Source: Aeromonas allosaccharophila (lineage in GTDB: Bacteria; Pseudomonadota; Gammaproteobacteria; Enterobacterales; Aeromonadaceae). Taken from it: DNA of 64,000 bases. The translations under genes and the position numbers were made by a program. The DNA lies in the NCBI RefSeq assembly GCF_000819685.1, contig NZ_CDBR01000025.1:62001-126000 (forward strand), in the 5' to 3' direction. Of this stretch, positions 37,344 through 45,789 are shown piece by piece. Numbering within the stretch: the stretch's first letter is position 1; each line of letters begins with the position of its first letter. The notes under the pieces were generated by a model. It worked only from the letters and a program-made list of their open reading frames with translations, was not told the DNA's origin and ran no database searches.

Positions 37344-38942
37344 TTATGCCGGACCAATTCGCTCCATCAGGCTCATATGGGATGAGCCATCGTGGCGCTT
37401 GAGGTTCTGGCGATACTCGAACTGGCGCTGGCTCTCCTGCTTGAGCCCCAGCATCAGCGAATAGCACATCGCCAGCATGATCACCGAGAAGGGCAGTGCC
37501 GCTATGATGCTGGCCGCCTGCAAGGCTGCCAGGCCGCCGGAGACCAGCAGGATGGCGGCAACCAGCCCCTGTCCCAGCCCCCAGATGGCGCGGTGCAGCA
37601 CCGGCGGCTCCTGATCACCGATGGAGAGCAGGGTAGTGATGACCAGCGTGCCCGAATCACTGGAGGTGATGAAGTAGGTGCAGATGAGCAGGGTCAGCAC
37701 GGCCTTGGCGATCCAGCCGAAGGTCTCCCAGTGCAGCAGCTCGACCGTCTTGTAGAGCGCCAGCGTCACATCCTGATTGACCGCAGCGACCACCCCACCA
37801 CCACCAAACAGCTCCAGATTCATCGCCGTACCGCCAAACACGGTGAGCCAGAACATGCCGAGCAGCGAAGGCACCAACAGCACGCCGAGCACAAACTCGC
37901 GAATGGTGCGCCCTTTGGAGATACGGGCGATAAACATGCCGACAAACGGCGCCCAGGCAATCCACCAACCCCAGTAAAACGCCGTCCAGCTCGACTGCCA
38001 GGCAGAAGTGCCATTGGCCTCGGTGTTGGTCCAGAAGCTCAGTTTGACGATGTTCTGCAGGTAATCACCGATGTTCTGTACATAGGCGTTGAGGATATAG
38101 GTGGTCGGCCCCAGCACCAGAAAGAGAGCGAGTACGAACACGCTCAGCCAGATATTGAGCTCGGAGAGGATCTTCACCCCGCGCCCGACCCCGGAGACTG
38201 CCGACAGGGTGGCGATCAGGCTGATGCCACCAATCAGCCAGAGCTGGTTGGACTGCGACACTGCCATGCCGAACATCTGGTTGAGGCCGGTATTCATCTG
38301 GGAGACCCCCAGCCCGAGGGAGGTTGCCACCCCGAACACGGTGCCAAACACTGCCAGCACATCGGCCGCATGGCCCCAGAAGCCGTAGATCCGCTCGCCA
38401 AGAATCGGGTAAAGCACAGAACGAATAGCCAGCGGCAACTTGCGGCGATAACTGAAGAAGGCCAGCGACAGGCCGACGATCACATAGATAGCCCAGGGGT
38501 GCAGACCCCAGTGGAAAAAGGTGAGACGCATGGCGATCTGGGCCGCTTCCGGGGTCATCCCTTCGGTAATGAATGGATTGCCCTGCAGATGGTTCATCGG
38601 CTCGGCGATGCTCCAGAACACCAGACCGATACCCATGCCCGCACTAAAGAGCATGGAGAACCAGGCGAAGTAGCCGAACTCCGGTACCTGGTCGTCGTCA
38701 CCCAGTCGGATGCTGCCAAAACGGCTGAACATCAGGTAGACAGCGAAGAACAGGAACAGGGCGACTACCAGAATGTAGTACCACTTGAACCCGGCAATGA
38801 TCTGATCCTTGGCACCGACAAACCAGGCGGCCGCGGTATCGGGAACAAATACGCCAAACAGCAAAAACAGGGTGATCACGGTGAGGGCCGTCATGGCCAT
38901 GGTCGGGTTGAGGCCTTTCAATAGCCCTTTGCTTGCTCGCAT
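37344..38942 (-). CDS. BCCT family betaine/carnitine/choline transporter
   Basis: The 532-residue carrier has twelve hydrophobic segments and imports quaternary-ammonium osmolytes with sodium or protons. The signature segment is FYWGWWIAWAPFVGMFIARI, followed by SKGRTIREFVLG, with the glycine-rich GMGIGLVFWSIAEP earlier. The soluble tail after about 500 is charged. It begins nine bases after the stop of an unknown 176-residue gene, so the two are one operon, divergent from a MarR-type regulator. Confidence 0.92.
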   Translation of the reverse strand: MRASKGLLKGLNPTMAMTALTVITLFLLFGVFVPDTAAAWFVGAKDQIIAGFKWYYILVVALFLFFAVYLMFSRFGSIRLGDDDQVPEFGYFAWFSMLFSAGMGIGLVFWSIAEPMNHLQGNPFITEGMTPEAAQIAMRLTFFHWGLHPWAIYVIVGLSLAFFSYRRKLPLAIRSVLYPILGERIYGFWGHAADVLAVFGTVFGVATSLGLGVSQMNTGLNQMFGMAVSQSNQLWLIGGISLIATLSAVSGVGRGVKILSELNIWLSVFVLALFLVLGPTTYILNAYVQNIGDYLQNIVKLSFWTNTEANGTSAWQSSWTAFYWGWWIAWAPFVGMFIARISKGRTIREFVLGVLLVPSLLGMFWLTVFGGTAMNLELFGGGGVVAAVNQDVTLALYKTVELLHWETFGWIAKAVLTLLICTYFITSSDSGTLVITTLLSIGDQEPPVLHRAIWGLGQGLVAAILLVSGGLAALQAASIIAALPFSVIMLAMCYSLMLGLKQESQRQFEYRQNLKRHDGSSHMSLMERIGPA

Positions 38943-38951
38943 CCAGCCTCC

Positions 38952-39482
38952 TTAGTCGTTGTTGAAAAAGTCTTCGCCCACATGCTCACCGGCACCGCCG
39001 ATGGCGCGATAGACCAGTTTGCCGGCTGCCTGTTCGCGGTGATCCACCAACGAAACCGAGGGCTGGCCATTCACGGCGTGACGCTTGCCAAGGAAGATGG
39101 CCATGGGGACACCCAGATTGGAGACACCGCTGGTGATCCAGAGCCGGTTGAAATCGTAAGAGCCGCCGATGAACTCCAGCTGGGCCAGGCCGGTATCGAG
39201 GCCGGTCAGATAGAAGTTCATGGCACTTTCATCAGGAAAGAGGTGAACCAGCACATAGGCGTAGCGCAATTCATTCACCAACTCCTTTAGGTTGAAAGTA
39301 CCTGTCTCACTGCACGAGAGGGGTAATTCACCATCATAGTGGTGCACCTTGAGGGTATTGGGGTCCTCTTCGTAGGCAGGCTGATAACGCACAAACGCCG
39401 AGGTATCAGGCAGTTCGTAGCGCACTCTGACCACGCGTAACTCGGCTACCAGAGACTTGATATCCAGCTCGTTGTTCATCAT
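38952..39482 (-). CDS. Unknown conserved protein upstream of the BCCT transporter
   Basis: The 176-residue, soluble, beta-rich protein has no signal peptide and no motif I recognise. Two ATGs in a row (39482 and 39479) follow GAGGAG; spacing favours the second slightly. It ends nine bases before the BCCT start and so shares its transcript. That suggests a role in osmolyte transport or osmotic control, but this is inference from position only. Confidence 0.75.
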   Translation of the reverse strand: MMNNELDIKSLVAELRVVRVRYELPDTSAFVRYQPAYEEDPNTLKVHHYDGELPLSCSETGTFNLKELVNELRYAYVLVHLFPDESAMNFYLTGLDTGLAQLEFIGGSYDFNRLWITSGVSNLGVPMAIFLGKRHAVNGQPSVSLVDHREQAAGKLVYRAIGGAGEHVGEDFFNND

Positions 39483-39642
39483 TTCGCTCCTCAAATGTCA
39501 GGGTGAATTCCGTGAAATGCCCGACAACCTAACACAAAATTAATTAGAGCAGAAATGATTACAGCAAAAACCATATTGACCTTGTGACGAATTAGGCGGA
39601 AAATTTTGCGCCTCTCCATAGCCCTCCAATGACGCACACCCC

Positions 39643-40122
39643 ATGGAAAAACATGATGAAGTGCTGGTCGCTCTGCGCCAGATTATTCGTGCCATCGACA
39701 TGCACTCTAGGCGCCTGATCAAAGAAGCCGGGCTCACCTCCCCGCAACTCTTGCTGCTCAAAGGGATCGACGAGCTGGGACAGATCTCCATGCGCCAGCT
39801 GGCCGATCACACCAACATGAGCCAGGCCACCGCCACCACCATCATGGACCGATTGGAGAGCCGCCAACTGGTGCAGCGCGTTCGCAGCAATACCGACAAG
39901 CGCAAGGTTCACGCGACACTGACTGACGCAGGCCGCGCCCTGCTGGCCCAGGCCCCCACCCCGCTGCAAGAGCGCTTCATCCAGCGTTTTCAGGCACTGG
40001 AAACGTGGGAGCAGACCCTGCTGCTCTCCTCCCTGCAGCGCATCTCCTCCATGATGAATGCCGACGAAATCGACGCCGCCCCGGTGCTGAGTGTCAGACC
40101 CCTCACCGAAGAGCAGGCATAA
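39643..40122 (+). CDS. MarR family regulator, CosR/EctR-like
   Basis: The 159-residue winged-helix regulator begins MEKHDEVLVALRQIIRAIDM and carries the MarR wing region (SQATATTIMDRLESRQLVQRV, then DKRKVHATLTDAGRALL). The N-terminus resembles CosR of Vibrio, a MarR-type repressor of compatible-solute synthesis and BCCT transport. Its position, divergent from an operon with a BCCT carrier, fits that role. The 160-base AT-rich interval between them is the likely operator region. Confidence 0.8.
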   Translation: MEKHDEVLVALRQIIRAIDMHSRRLIKEAGLTSPQLLLLKGIDELGQISMRQLADHTNMSQATATTIMDRLESRQLVQRVRSNTDKRKVHATLTDAGRALLAQAPTPLQERFIQRFQALETWEQTLLLSSLQRISSMMNADEIDAAPVLSVRPLTEEQA

Positions 40123-40146
40123 GCTGCTGAACAATTTCAGGCATAA

Positions 40147-40174
40147 AAAAAGCTCCCGAACGGGAGCTTTTGTC
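40147..40174. terminator. Rho-independent terminator
   Basis: A ten-base stem (AAAGCTCCCG/CGGGAGCTTT, 40149-40170) with A- and T-runs separates the MarR gene from the convergent yjaG. Confidence 0.9.
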
Positions 40175-40193
40175 TATCAGGAGCTGGAGAGAA

Positions 40194-40775
40194 TTACTCT
40201 TCCAGGCTGATCCCGATATTGGAGACGCCATCCTGAGAGGCGAATGCTCTGATGGCCAGGATACGATCGCTGTCGCGTTCATGGGCAACCCGCTTGAGCA
40301 GTTCGACCTGGAACTCCAGCTCGGCTTCCATGTACTCGTGCTCGTAGAGCTCCTCTTCGGTCAGATCCCGCTCTTCCAGCAGCTCGATAAAACCGGCCAC
40401 AGTACCGACTGATGCATGGCTGGCATCGTTGGCCTCTTCGCCAACCCGGCAGATCACCGAGTTGTAGGCGCAGCCCAGCGCAACGCAGGCATCCAGCGCG
40501 GGATAGGCGCCGTAGGATTCGAACTTGCGGGGATCCGGAATGTGAGACTCGAACTCTTCGAGAATGGCCCCCAGATTGACCCGGGATCCCTTGACGGTGA
40601 GGTAGACCCACAGCTGATCCAGCGCATGCCGGAAGGCGCTTGCATTGCCAAAGCCGGAGGCCTGACAGAACAGGGCATAGTTGGGGTACATGCGCTCTGC
40701 CAGCGCCAGGGTGTAGACGGTCTGTTGCCAAGGCTGTAGCTCGGCCAGTCGCTTATAAAACTTGTCACCAAACAC
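40194..40775 (-). CDS. yjaG: YjaG/DUF416 family protein
   Basis: The 193-residue cytoplasmic, helical protein matches E. coli YjaG (DUF416) in its opening LAELQPWQQTVYTLALAERM and in the acidic central segment (ERDLTEEELYEHEYMEAELEFQ). The function is unknown. It is monocistronic between two terminators, and its upstream region faces the dehydrogenase gene. Confidence 0.85.
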   Translation of the reverse strand: MFGDKFYKRLAELQPWQQTVYTLALAERMYPNYALFCQASGFGNASAFRHALDQLWVYLTVKGSRVNLGAILEEFESHIPDPRKFESYGAYPALDACVALGCAYNSVICRVGEEANDASHASVGTVAGFIELLEERDLTEEELYEHEYMEAELEFQVELLKRVAHERDSDRILAIRAFASQDGVSNIGISLEE

Positions 40776-40937
40776 TGGAGTCGGATCCTTTGCAAAATGT
40801 GGGGCAGATTGTAGCCCACGAGGCGCGCGGCGAAAACGAAAAAGCGCCCTGGTCGGCTATGTTGCGAGATGAAGTCAGGTAAGATGGGACGAGAGCGGCA
40901 TCTTGTTGCGCCGCAAATTCTGATAAGGAACAAGAGT

Positions 40938-41882
40938 ATGAGCCAACGTACCCTTCTTTTGCTCAGCCAGGATAATGCTCACTACGAACGGCTGCTCAAG
41001 GCCGCCAACCTCCCCCATCTGCGCATTCTGCGGGCCGATAATCCGGCCGATGCCGAAAAACTGATTGGCGAAGCCCATATTCTGATGGCCGAACCGGCCC
41101 GTGCCAAACCGCTGCTGCCCAAAGCCAACAAGCTGAGCTGGTTCCAGTCCACCTATGCGGGAGTCGATGTGCTGCTCGACCCTGACAGTCGCCGCGACTT
41201 TCAGCTCACCAATGTGCGCGGTATCTTCGGCCCGCTGATGAGCGAGTATGTCTTTGGTCATCTGCTCAGCCTGATGCGCCAAATTCCTCTTTATCGGGAG
41301 CAGCAGAAGCAGCGGCTGTGGCAAAGCCACCCCTACCAGGGCCTCAAGGGGCGCACCATGCTGATCCTGGGTACCGGCAGCATTGGCCAGCATATCGCCC
41401 AGACCGGCAAACATTTTGGCATGAAGGTGCTGGGCATCAGCCGCAGCGGTCGGGAGCGGGCCGGTTTTGATCAGGTTTATCAGTTGCCTGCGCTCAACAA
41501 GATGCTGGCACAGGCCGATGTCATCGTCAGCGTGCTGCCAGCCACCCGAGATACCCGTCATCTGTTCAATGCCGCCCGCTTCGAACACTGCAAACCGGGC
41601 GCCATCCTGCTCAACGTTGGCCGCGGCAGCGCCGTGCACTCGGGCGATCTGCTCACCGCGCTGCGTACCGGCAAGCTGGCGATGGCGGTGCTGGATGTGT
41701 TCGAGCAGGAGCCGCTGCCCGCCGACAGTCCGCTGTGGGGACAACCCAACCTCATCGTCACCCCTCACAACAGCGCCTACAGCTTCCCAGAGGATGTGGC
41801 CCAGATCTTTGTGCGCAACTACATCCGCTTTATCGACGGCCAGCCACTGGATGGCAAGATTGACTTCGACAAGGGGTACTGA
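40938..41882 (+). CDS. D-2-hydroxyacid dehydrogenase family protein
   Basis: The 314-residue NAD(P)-dependent oxidoreductase probably reduces a 2-oxoacid such as glyoxylate or hydroxypyruvate. The Rossmann loop is LGTGSIGQHIA (about 140-150), the catalytic arginine is in NVGRGSAVH, and the terminal histidine block is VTPHNSAY (about 273-280). The usual Glu is in EQEPLP. The ATG at 40938 has AAGGAA upstream; 23 in-frame upstream codons are left out. The precise substrate is not apparent. Confidence 0.88.
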   Translation: MSQRTLLLLSQDNAHYERLLKAANLPHLRILRADNPADAEKLIGEAHILMAEPARAKPLLPKANKLSWFQSTYAGVDVLLDPDSRRDFQLTNVRGIFGPLMSEYVFGHLLSLMRQIPLYREQQKQRLWQSHPYQGLKGRTMLILGTGSIGQHIAQTGKHFGMKVLGISRSGRERAGFDQVYQLPALNKMLAQADVIVSVLPATRDTRHLFNAARFEHCKPGAILLNVGRGSAVHSGDLLTALRTGKLAMAVLDVFEQEPLPADSPLWGQPNLIVTPHNSAYSFPEDVAQIFVRNYIRFIDGQPLDGKIDFDKGY

Positions 41883-41899
41883 CCCTCACCGCGCCTGCA

Positions 41900-41932
41900 A
41901 AAAGGCCCCGCCAATCTGGCGGGGCCTTTTCA
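41900..41932. terminator. Bidirectional rho-independent terminator
   Basis: A fourteen-base perfect stem (arms 41900-41913 and 41917-41930, core GGCCCCGCCA) with T-rich ends lies between the dehydrogenase gene and the convergent mepM. Confidence 0.92.
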
Positions 41933-41954
41933 TTTCAGGCAGTGATGACAGGTA

Positions 41955-43292
41955 TCAACCCGCGGCCAGCTCCTTGCGGTAGCTCTTCACCTTGGCGAGG
42001 AACTGACGACGCTCCTTGCCGCTCAGGGGTTCAGCCATCGGCAGCTTGGCGGTCATGGCATTGACCGGGCGGTTGTTGATCCGCAGCTCATAGTGCAGGT
42101 GGGCACCGGTCGATCGGCCGGTGTTGCCGGAGAGGCCGATCTTGTCGCCCATCTTCACCCGTTGGCCCGGCTTGACCAGCAGCTTGCTCAGGTGCAGATA
42201 GCGGGTCGCCAGGGTGCGGCCATGTTTGATAACCACATAGGTGCCCGCCAGCGGGTGGCTGGTCGCCTTCTGGACCACACCATCACCGGTCGCCAGCACA
42301 GGCGTGCCCACCGGTACCGCGAAGTCGGTCCCTTCGTGGGGACGGATCGCACCGGTCACCGGATGCTTGCGCGCGGGGTTGAAATTGGAGCTGATCCGGT
42401 AGCGGCTGTGAGTCGGGTAGCGGCGGAATCCGCGCTCCAGACTGTTGCCCTGACCGTCGTAATAGTTGCCATCTTCGGCCAGCCAGGCTGACACATTCTT
42501 GCCCTGGCTAATCACTTCCACGCCGAGCAGCTGGCTGTTGCCGGTGCTCTTGCCTTCCACCGTCTCCTGGCGGACCAGCACCTTGAACTTGTCGCCCTTC
42601 TGCAAGTCCTTGGCGAAATTCATCCGCCACTGGAACAGGTTGGCAATCTTCTGGATATGGTTGGCCGGAATCCCCGCATTACGGGCACTGACATAGAAGC
42701 TGCCGTTGATCACCCCGTTGTAACGCTGCGGTTGCCACTCGACCTTCTCATTGATCATGGAGGCGGTATAGGCATCATCGCTACGCGCCATCACCAGCGT
42801 CTGCTTGATGTTCAGGCGGATCTTGAGTTGCTGCAGGATATTGTCCTGATCGATCAGCAGCTCGATATTCTGGCCCGGCTTGAGGCGCGCCAGATAGTTC
42901 TTGTTGTCCGCGTCCAGCACCTTGTAGAGGGTGGTGGTGGAGAGACCGAGATTGTTAAAAATGGCGGTCAGGTTTTCGCCGTTGCGAACCCGGTAATCCT
43001 GCCACTGGGGGGTGGTGTCGACCGGGATGTCGTCATCCGGCGCACTCTGATCAACCAGTTCGTGATCGGGGATTTCGTTAAAGTCGGTGTTGTTTTCGTT
43101 GGTTGCCGTACCGGCGGTATCAATGGGCAACTCAAGACGCAGCGGCCGCTCGAGGATGTCACCCGGAGCTGGCAATAATGCCACTGCTGACAGGGTCATG
43201 GCCGTCAGCATCAGCATGGCATAAAAGTGTTTGCGGGGAACCGGTGGTTCCCAATTGGCAGCCTGTACTACCAAGGGACGGAGACGTTTCAT
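41955..43292 (-). CDS. mepM: Murein DD-endopeptidase MepM (M23 family)
   Basis: This 445-residue envelope enzyme cuts peptidoglycan cross-links. A membrane anchor lies at about 23-42, followed by an acidic linker, a LysM-like domain (YRVRNGENLTAIFNNLGLS, about 100-118) and the C-terminal M23 domain. Zinc ligands are in HEGTDF (about 315) and HLHYEL (about 393-398). In E. coli mepM adjoins znuA; here the LapD-like, TAXI and LapG genes lie between mepM and znuA, which may mark an insertion or rearrangement. Confidence 0.93.
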   Translation of the reverse strand: MKRLRPLVVQAANWEPPVPRKHFYAMLMLTAMTLSAVALLPAPGDILERPLRLELPIDTAGTATNENNTDFNEIPDHELVDQSAPDDDIPVDTTPQWQDYRVRNGENLTAIFNNLGLSTTTLYKVLDADNKNYLARLKPGQNIELLIDQDNILQQLKIRLNIKQTLVMARSDDAYTASMINEKVEWQPQRYNGVINGSFYVSARNAGIPANHIQKIANLFQWRMNFAKDLQKGDKFKVLVRQETVEGKSTGNSQLLGVEVISQGKNVSAWLAEDGNYYDGQGNSLERGFRRYPTHSRYRISSNFNPARKHPVTGAIRPHEGTDFAVPVGTPVLATGDGVVQKATSHPLAGTYVVIKHGRTLATRYLHLSKLLVKPGQRVKMGDKIGLSGNTGRSTGAHLHYELRINNRPVNAMTAKLPMAEPLSGKERRQFLAKVKSYRKELAAG

Positions 43293-43552
43293 CCGCTATC
43301 CTGTATTTAGATCTAAAGAGTGTGAGTTGCGATGTCAGTTGTGACAAAACCGTATAAAACTGTTTGTTGGACAAAAAAAGTTACAAATAGTTCATCGCAA
43401 TCTGCATGAACCTCACATTTTATGCATAACCCGCCCGGATGGGCAGAAATGATCGTCTTTTTTAACCATTTTTTCCTATTTTTAAGAACCGGGTCGGATT
43501 CGATTCTGAATAGAAACCCAAAATGTTGCGATAACTTTTCCATGGAGTGGAT

Positions 43553-44851
43553 ATGTCGTTAGCAAAACTGTTAATCAGAATAATTGTCGTCCTGTTCCTG
43601 ATAGGTGCAGCGCTGCTGTTCGCACTGGAAGTCACGACAGTCCGCCAGTCCATCCTCGACCAGATGTCAGCCAATCTGGAAACCGCCATCACGGCCCTTG
43701 GACTGGTTTTGCAAGGAACCTTGTTAAATGACGACAAGGTGCTGGCAGAGACCATCGTTAATGCCATGTTTGATGGCGGCTTCGTCAGCTCGGTCACCCT
43801 GATCGATCCCGATGGCCAGTTGCTGTTTCAGAAGGTCTTCCACTCGACCCAGCAGAATGTTCCCGGCTGGCTTCCCTCGGTTATCGGCATGCCGCCCGTC
43901 AAGATTGAGCAAGAGTTGACCGATGGCTGGCGCATGCTGGGCACCCTGACACTGGAGGGGCATAGCGGTTACGCCTACCAGCATCTGTGGAATGCCATCA
44001 GCCGCACCGGTCTGGCGCTACTGGCGGGGCTGGTGGTGTTTACCCTGGTGATCTCCCTGGTCTGCAAACGCCTGCTGCACCCTCTGGAGCAGATCAACCT
44101 GCAGCTGATCCGGGTCCGCAAACACCAGTTCAACAGCACCCTGCCCACACCCTGGTTGCAGGATCTCAAAGAGGTGGCGATCTCCATCAACCAACTGGTC
44201 TCCGAACGCAAACGGGATCTGTTGCAACAACGGCTCAAGATCACCCAGCTGGGCAAACAGCTGCCACTGACCCACCCGCAGCCGCTGCAAGGGCTAAGCC
44301 CGTTGCCGGAAGGCGGGCAACTGCAAAAATTTGTCTCAACTCAAGGGGATATCGCGCTCTACCAGCGCTTCTTGCCCAACCAGCCCCTCGGAGCAGACAG
44401 CGATCTCGCGACCATCCAGACCGCTCTGCAACAGTGGCAGCACTCCCATATTGAGGGGATCTTGCTGCCCCTCTCCCTGCTCAATCATCCACAATGGTCA
44501 GAAATCGCCCCCCTGCTGAGCCAGGGACGCGGCAAGACACTGGATTGGCGCTGGGATGTGGCCACGTTCCCCGCCCACGGCCAAGCCACATTGGCCGCGC
44601 TACAGGAACAGGGGTGTGAGCTCGCCTTCAGCGCCATTCCCCTCAATGCAGATACCTTCAATCAACTTGACCCGCTCAACCCCATCTTTATCAGCTGCCA
44701 GCTGACCGATGCGCCGCTCTACTGGAATTTGCTCTCCCAGACCATGCATGCCGCCGGTTATACCCTGCTGGCGGAATCGGGAGAGTGCCGCGACATCGAC
44801 AAACTGCGGACCTGGGGTATCGATGGTTATGCCAGGGAGGCGCAATCATGA
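43553..44851 (+). CDS. LapD-like receptor lacking GGDEF, with vestigial EAL region
   Basis: The 432-residue protein has TM1 (about 7-25), a LapD/MoxY-type periplasmic domain (26-150), TM2 (about 153-171) and a HAMP region (172-225). The periplasmic domain ends in GYAYQHLWNAI, as in LapD, and keeps the GW pair (G125-W126) of the LapG-docking loop. The GGDEF domain (about 175 residues) is missing. Residues 260-428 look like a degenerate EAL domain: ALYQRFLPNQPL at its start and LLAESGECRDIDKLRTWGID near its end, but without the EAL motif or other metal ligands. The start has GGAG 5 bases upstream. It overlaps the TAXI gene as ATGA. Confidence 0.75.
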   Translation: MSLAKLLIRIIVVLFLIGAALLFALEVTTVRQSILDQMSANLETAITALGLVLQGTLLNDDKVLAETIVNAMFDGGFVSSVTLIDPDGQLLFQKVFHSTQQNVPGWLPSVIGMPPVKIEQELTDGWRMLGTLTLEGHSGYAYQHLWNAISRTGLALLAGLVVFTLVISLVCKRLLHPLEQINLQLIRVRKHQFNSTLPTPWLQDLKEVAISINQLVSERKRDLLQQRLKITQLGKQLPLTHPQPLQGLSPLPEGGQLQKFVSTQGDIALYQRFLPNQPLGADSDLATIQTALQQWQHSHIEGILLPLSLLNHPQWSEIAPLLSQGRGKTLDWRWDVATFPAHGQATLAALQEQGCELAFSAIPLNADTFNQLDPLNPIFISCQLTDAPLYWNLLSQTMHAAGYTLLAESGECRDIDKLRTWGIDGYAREAQS

Positions 44852-45789
44852 AAAAGCTCGCCATACTGTTGCCCCTGCTGTGGCAACCCGGCCTGATGGC
44901 TGAAACCGTGACGATCGCCACCGGTGGTGAGCAGGGGATTTACCACCAGATAACCAAAGAGTTTTGCCGGCTGGCCCATGAGGTCGATAAACAACTTGAG
45001 TGCAAGCTACAAGCCACATCGGGTTCAATAGAAAACCTGCAGCGACTGAAGAGCGGCCAGACCTCTTACGCCATGGTGCAATCGGACTGGCTGTATCAGG
45101 CCAGCAAGGGCTTTGGCCCTTTTGCCACGCAGCCGCAACCTGAGCTGCGTGCCCTGTTTGCCACCCATGCCGAGCCCTTCACCATAGTGATCCGTGCCGA
45201 TGGCGATATCACCTCACTGGAACAGCTCAAGCTCGCCCCCATCGACATGGGGCTGAAGAGCTCGGGAACCCGCCAGACGGCGCTGGCCCTGTTCAACATC
45301 TTGGGAGCGAAAGAGCAGGACCTCGACCTGAAGAGCATGGCCAACCTGCCGGATGCGCTCTGCAGCAAGCAGATAGACGCATTTGCACTGGTGATGGGGC
45401 ACCCGAACCGGATCGTGCTGGATACTGCCAAGCGCTGCCCCGTCAGCTTTCTTGCCATAGAGGGAGCCACCCGGGATCAGTTGCTCAAGGGGGTCAGTTA
45501 CTACCAGCGCAGTCAGGTGCCAGCCCGCATCTACCCTGGCAATCTGAAGGCGACGCCAACCTTTGCCATCGCCGCCACCCTGGTCACCAATGCCGCCATG
45601 CCGGAAGCGTCTGTCTATCGCCTGACCAAGGCCATGCTGACCCAGCAGACCAAGTTCAATGGACAGACTTATGGCTATGCCAATATGTTTCACCGGGCGC
45701 GCAATAAAACCGGCCCGGTGCTGAGCATTGAACAGCATCCGGGCGCGGCAAAATATTTCGAGGAGTTGAAAGCGGCGGGCAAGCTATAG
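44848..45789 (+). CDS. TAXI-type periplasmic solute-binding protein
   Basis: The 313-residue product has a signal peptide (about 1-18, MKKLAILLPLLWQPGLMA) and the TAXI pattern: VTIATGGEQGIYHQITKEFC, then QATSGSIENLQRLKSGQTSY and AMVQSDW. TAXI proteins normally feed a TRAP transporter, but no TRAP membrane gene is present here. It is translationally coupled to the LapD-like gene (ATGA) with GGGAGG upstream. It ends in the same CTATAG palindrome as the convergent lapG. I infer a sensory role: a ligand-binding partner of the LapD-like periplasmic domain. Confidence 0.8.
   Translation: MKKLAILLPLLWQPGLMAETVTIATGGEQGIYHQITKEFCRLAHEVDKQLECKLQATSGSIENLQRLKSGQTSYAMVQSDWLYQASKGFGPFATQPQPELRALFATHAEPFTIVIRADGDITSLEQLKLAPIDMGLKSSGTRQTALALFNILGAKEQDLDLKSMANLPDALCSKQIDAFALVMGHPNRIVLDTAKRCPVSFLAIEGATRDQLLKGVSYYQRSQVPARIYPGNLKATPTFAIAATLVTNAAMPEASVYRLTKAMLTQQTKFNGQTYGYANMFHRARNKTGPVLSIEQHPGAAKYFEELKAAGKL

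Noticed and set aside
37392-38924. A 510-codon plus-strand frame opposite the BCCT carrier
   Set aside because: It is an antisense shadow, rich in Gln, His and Gly and without hydrophobic structure; the carrier on the minus strand is clear.
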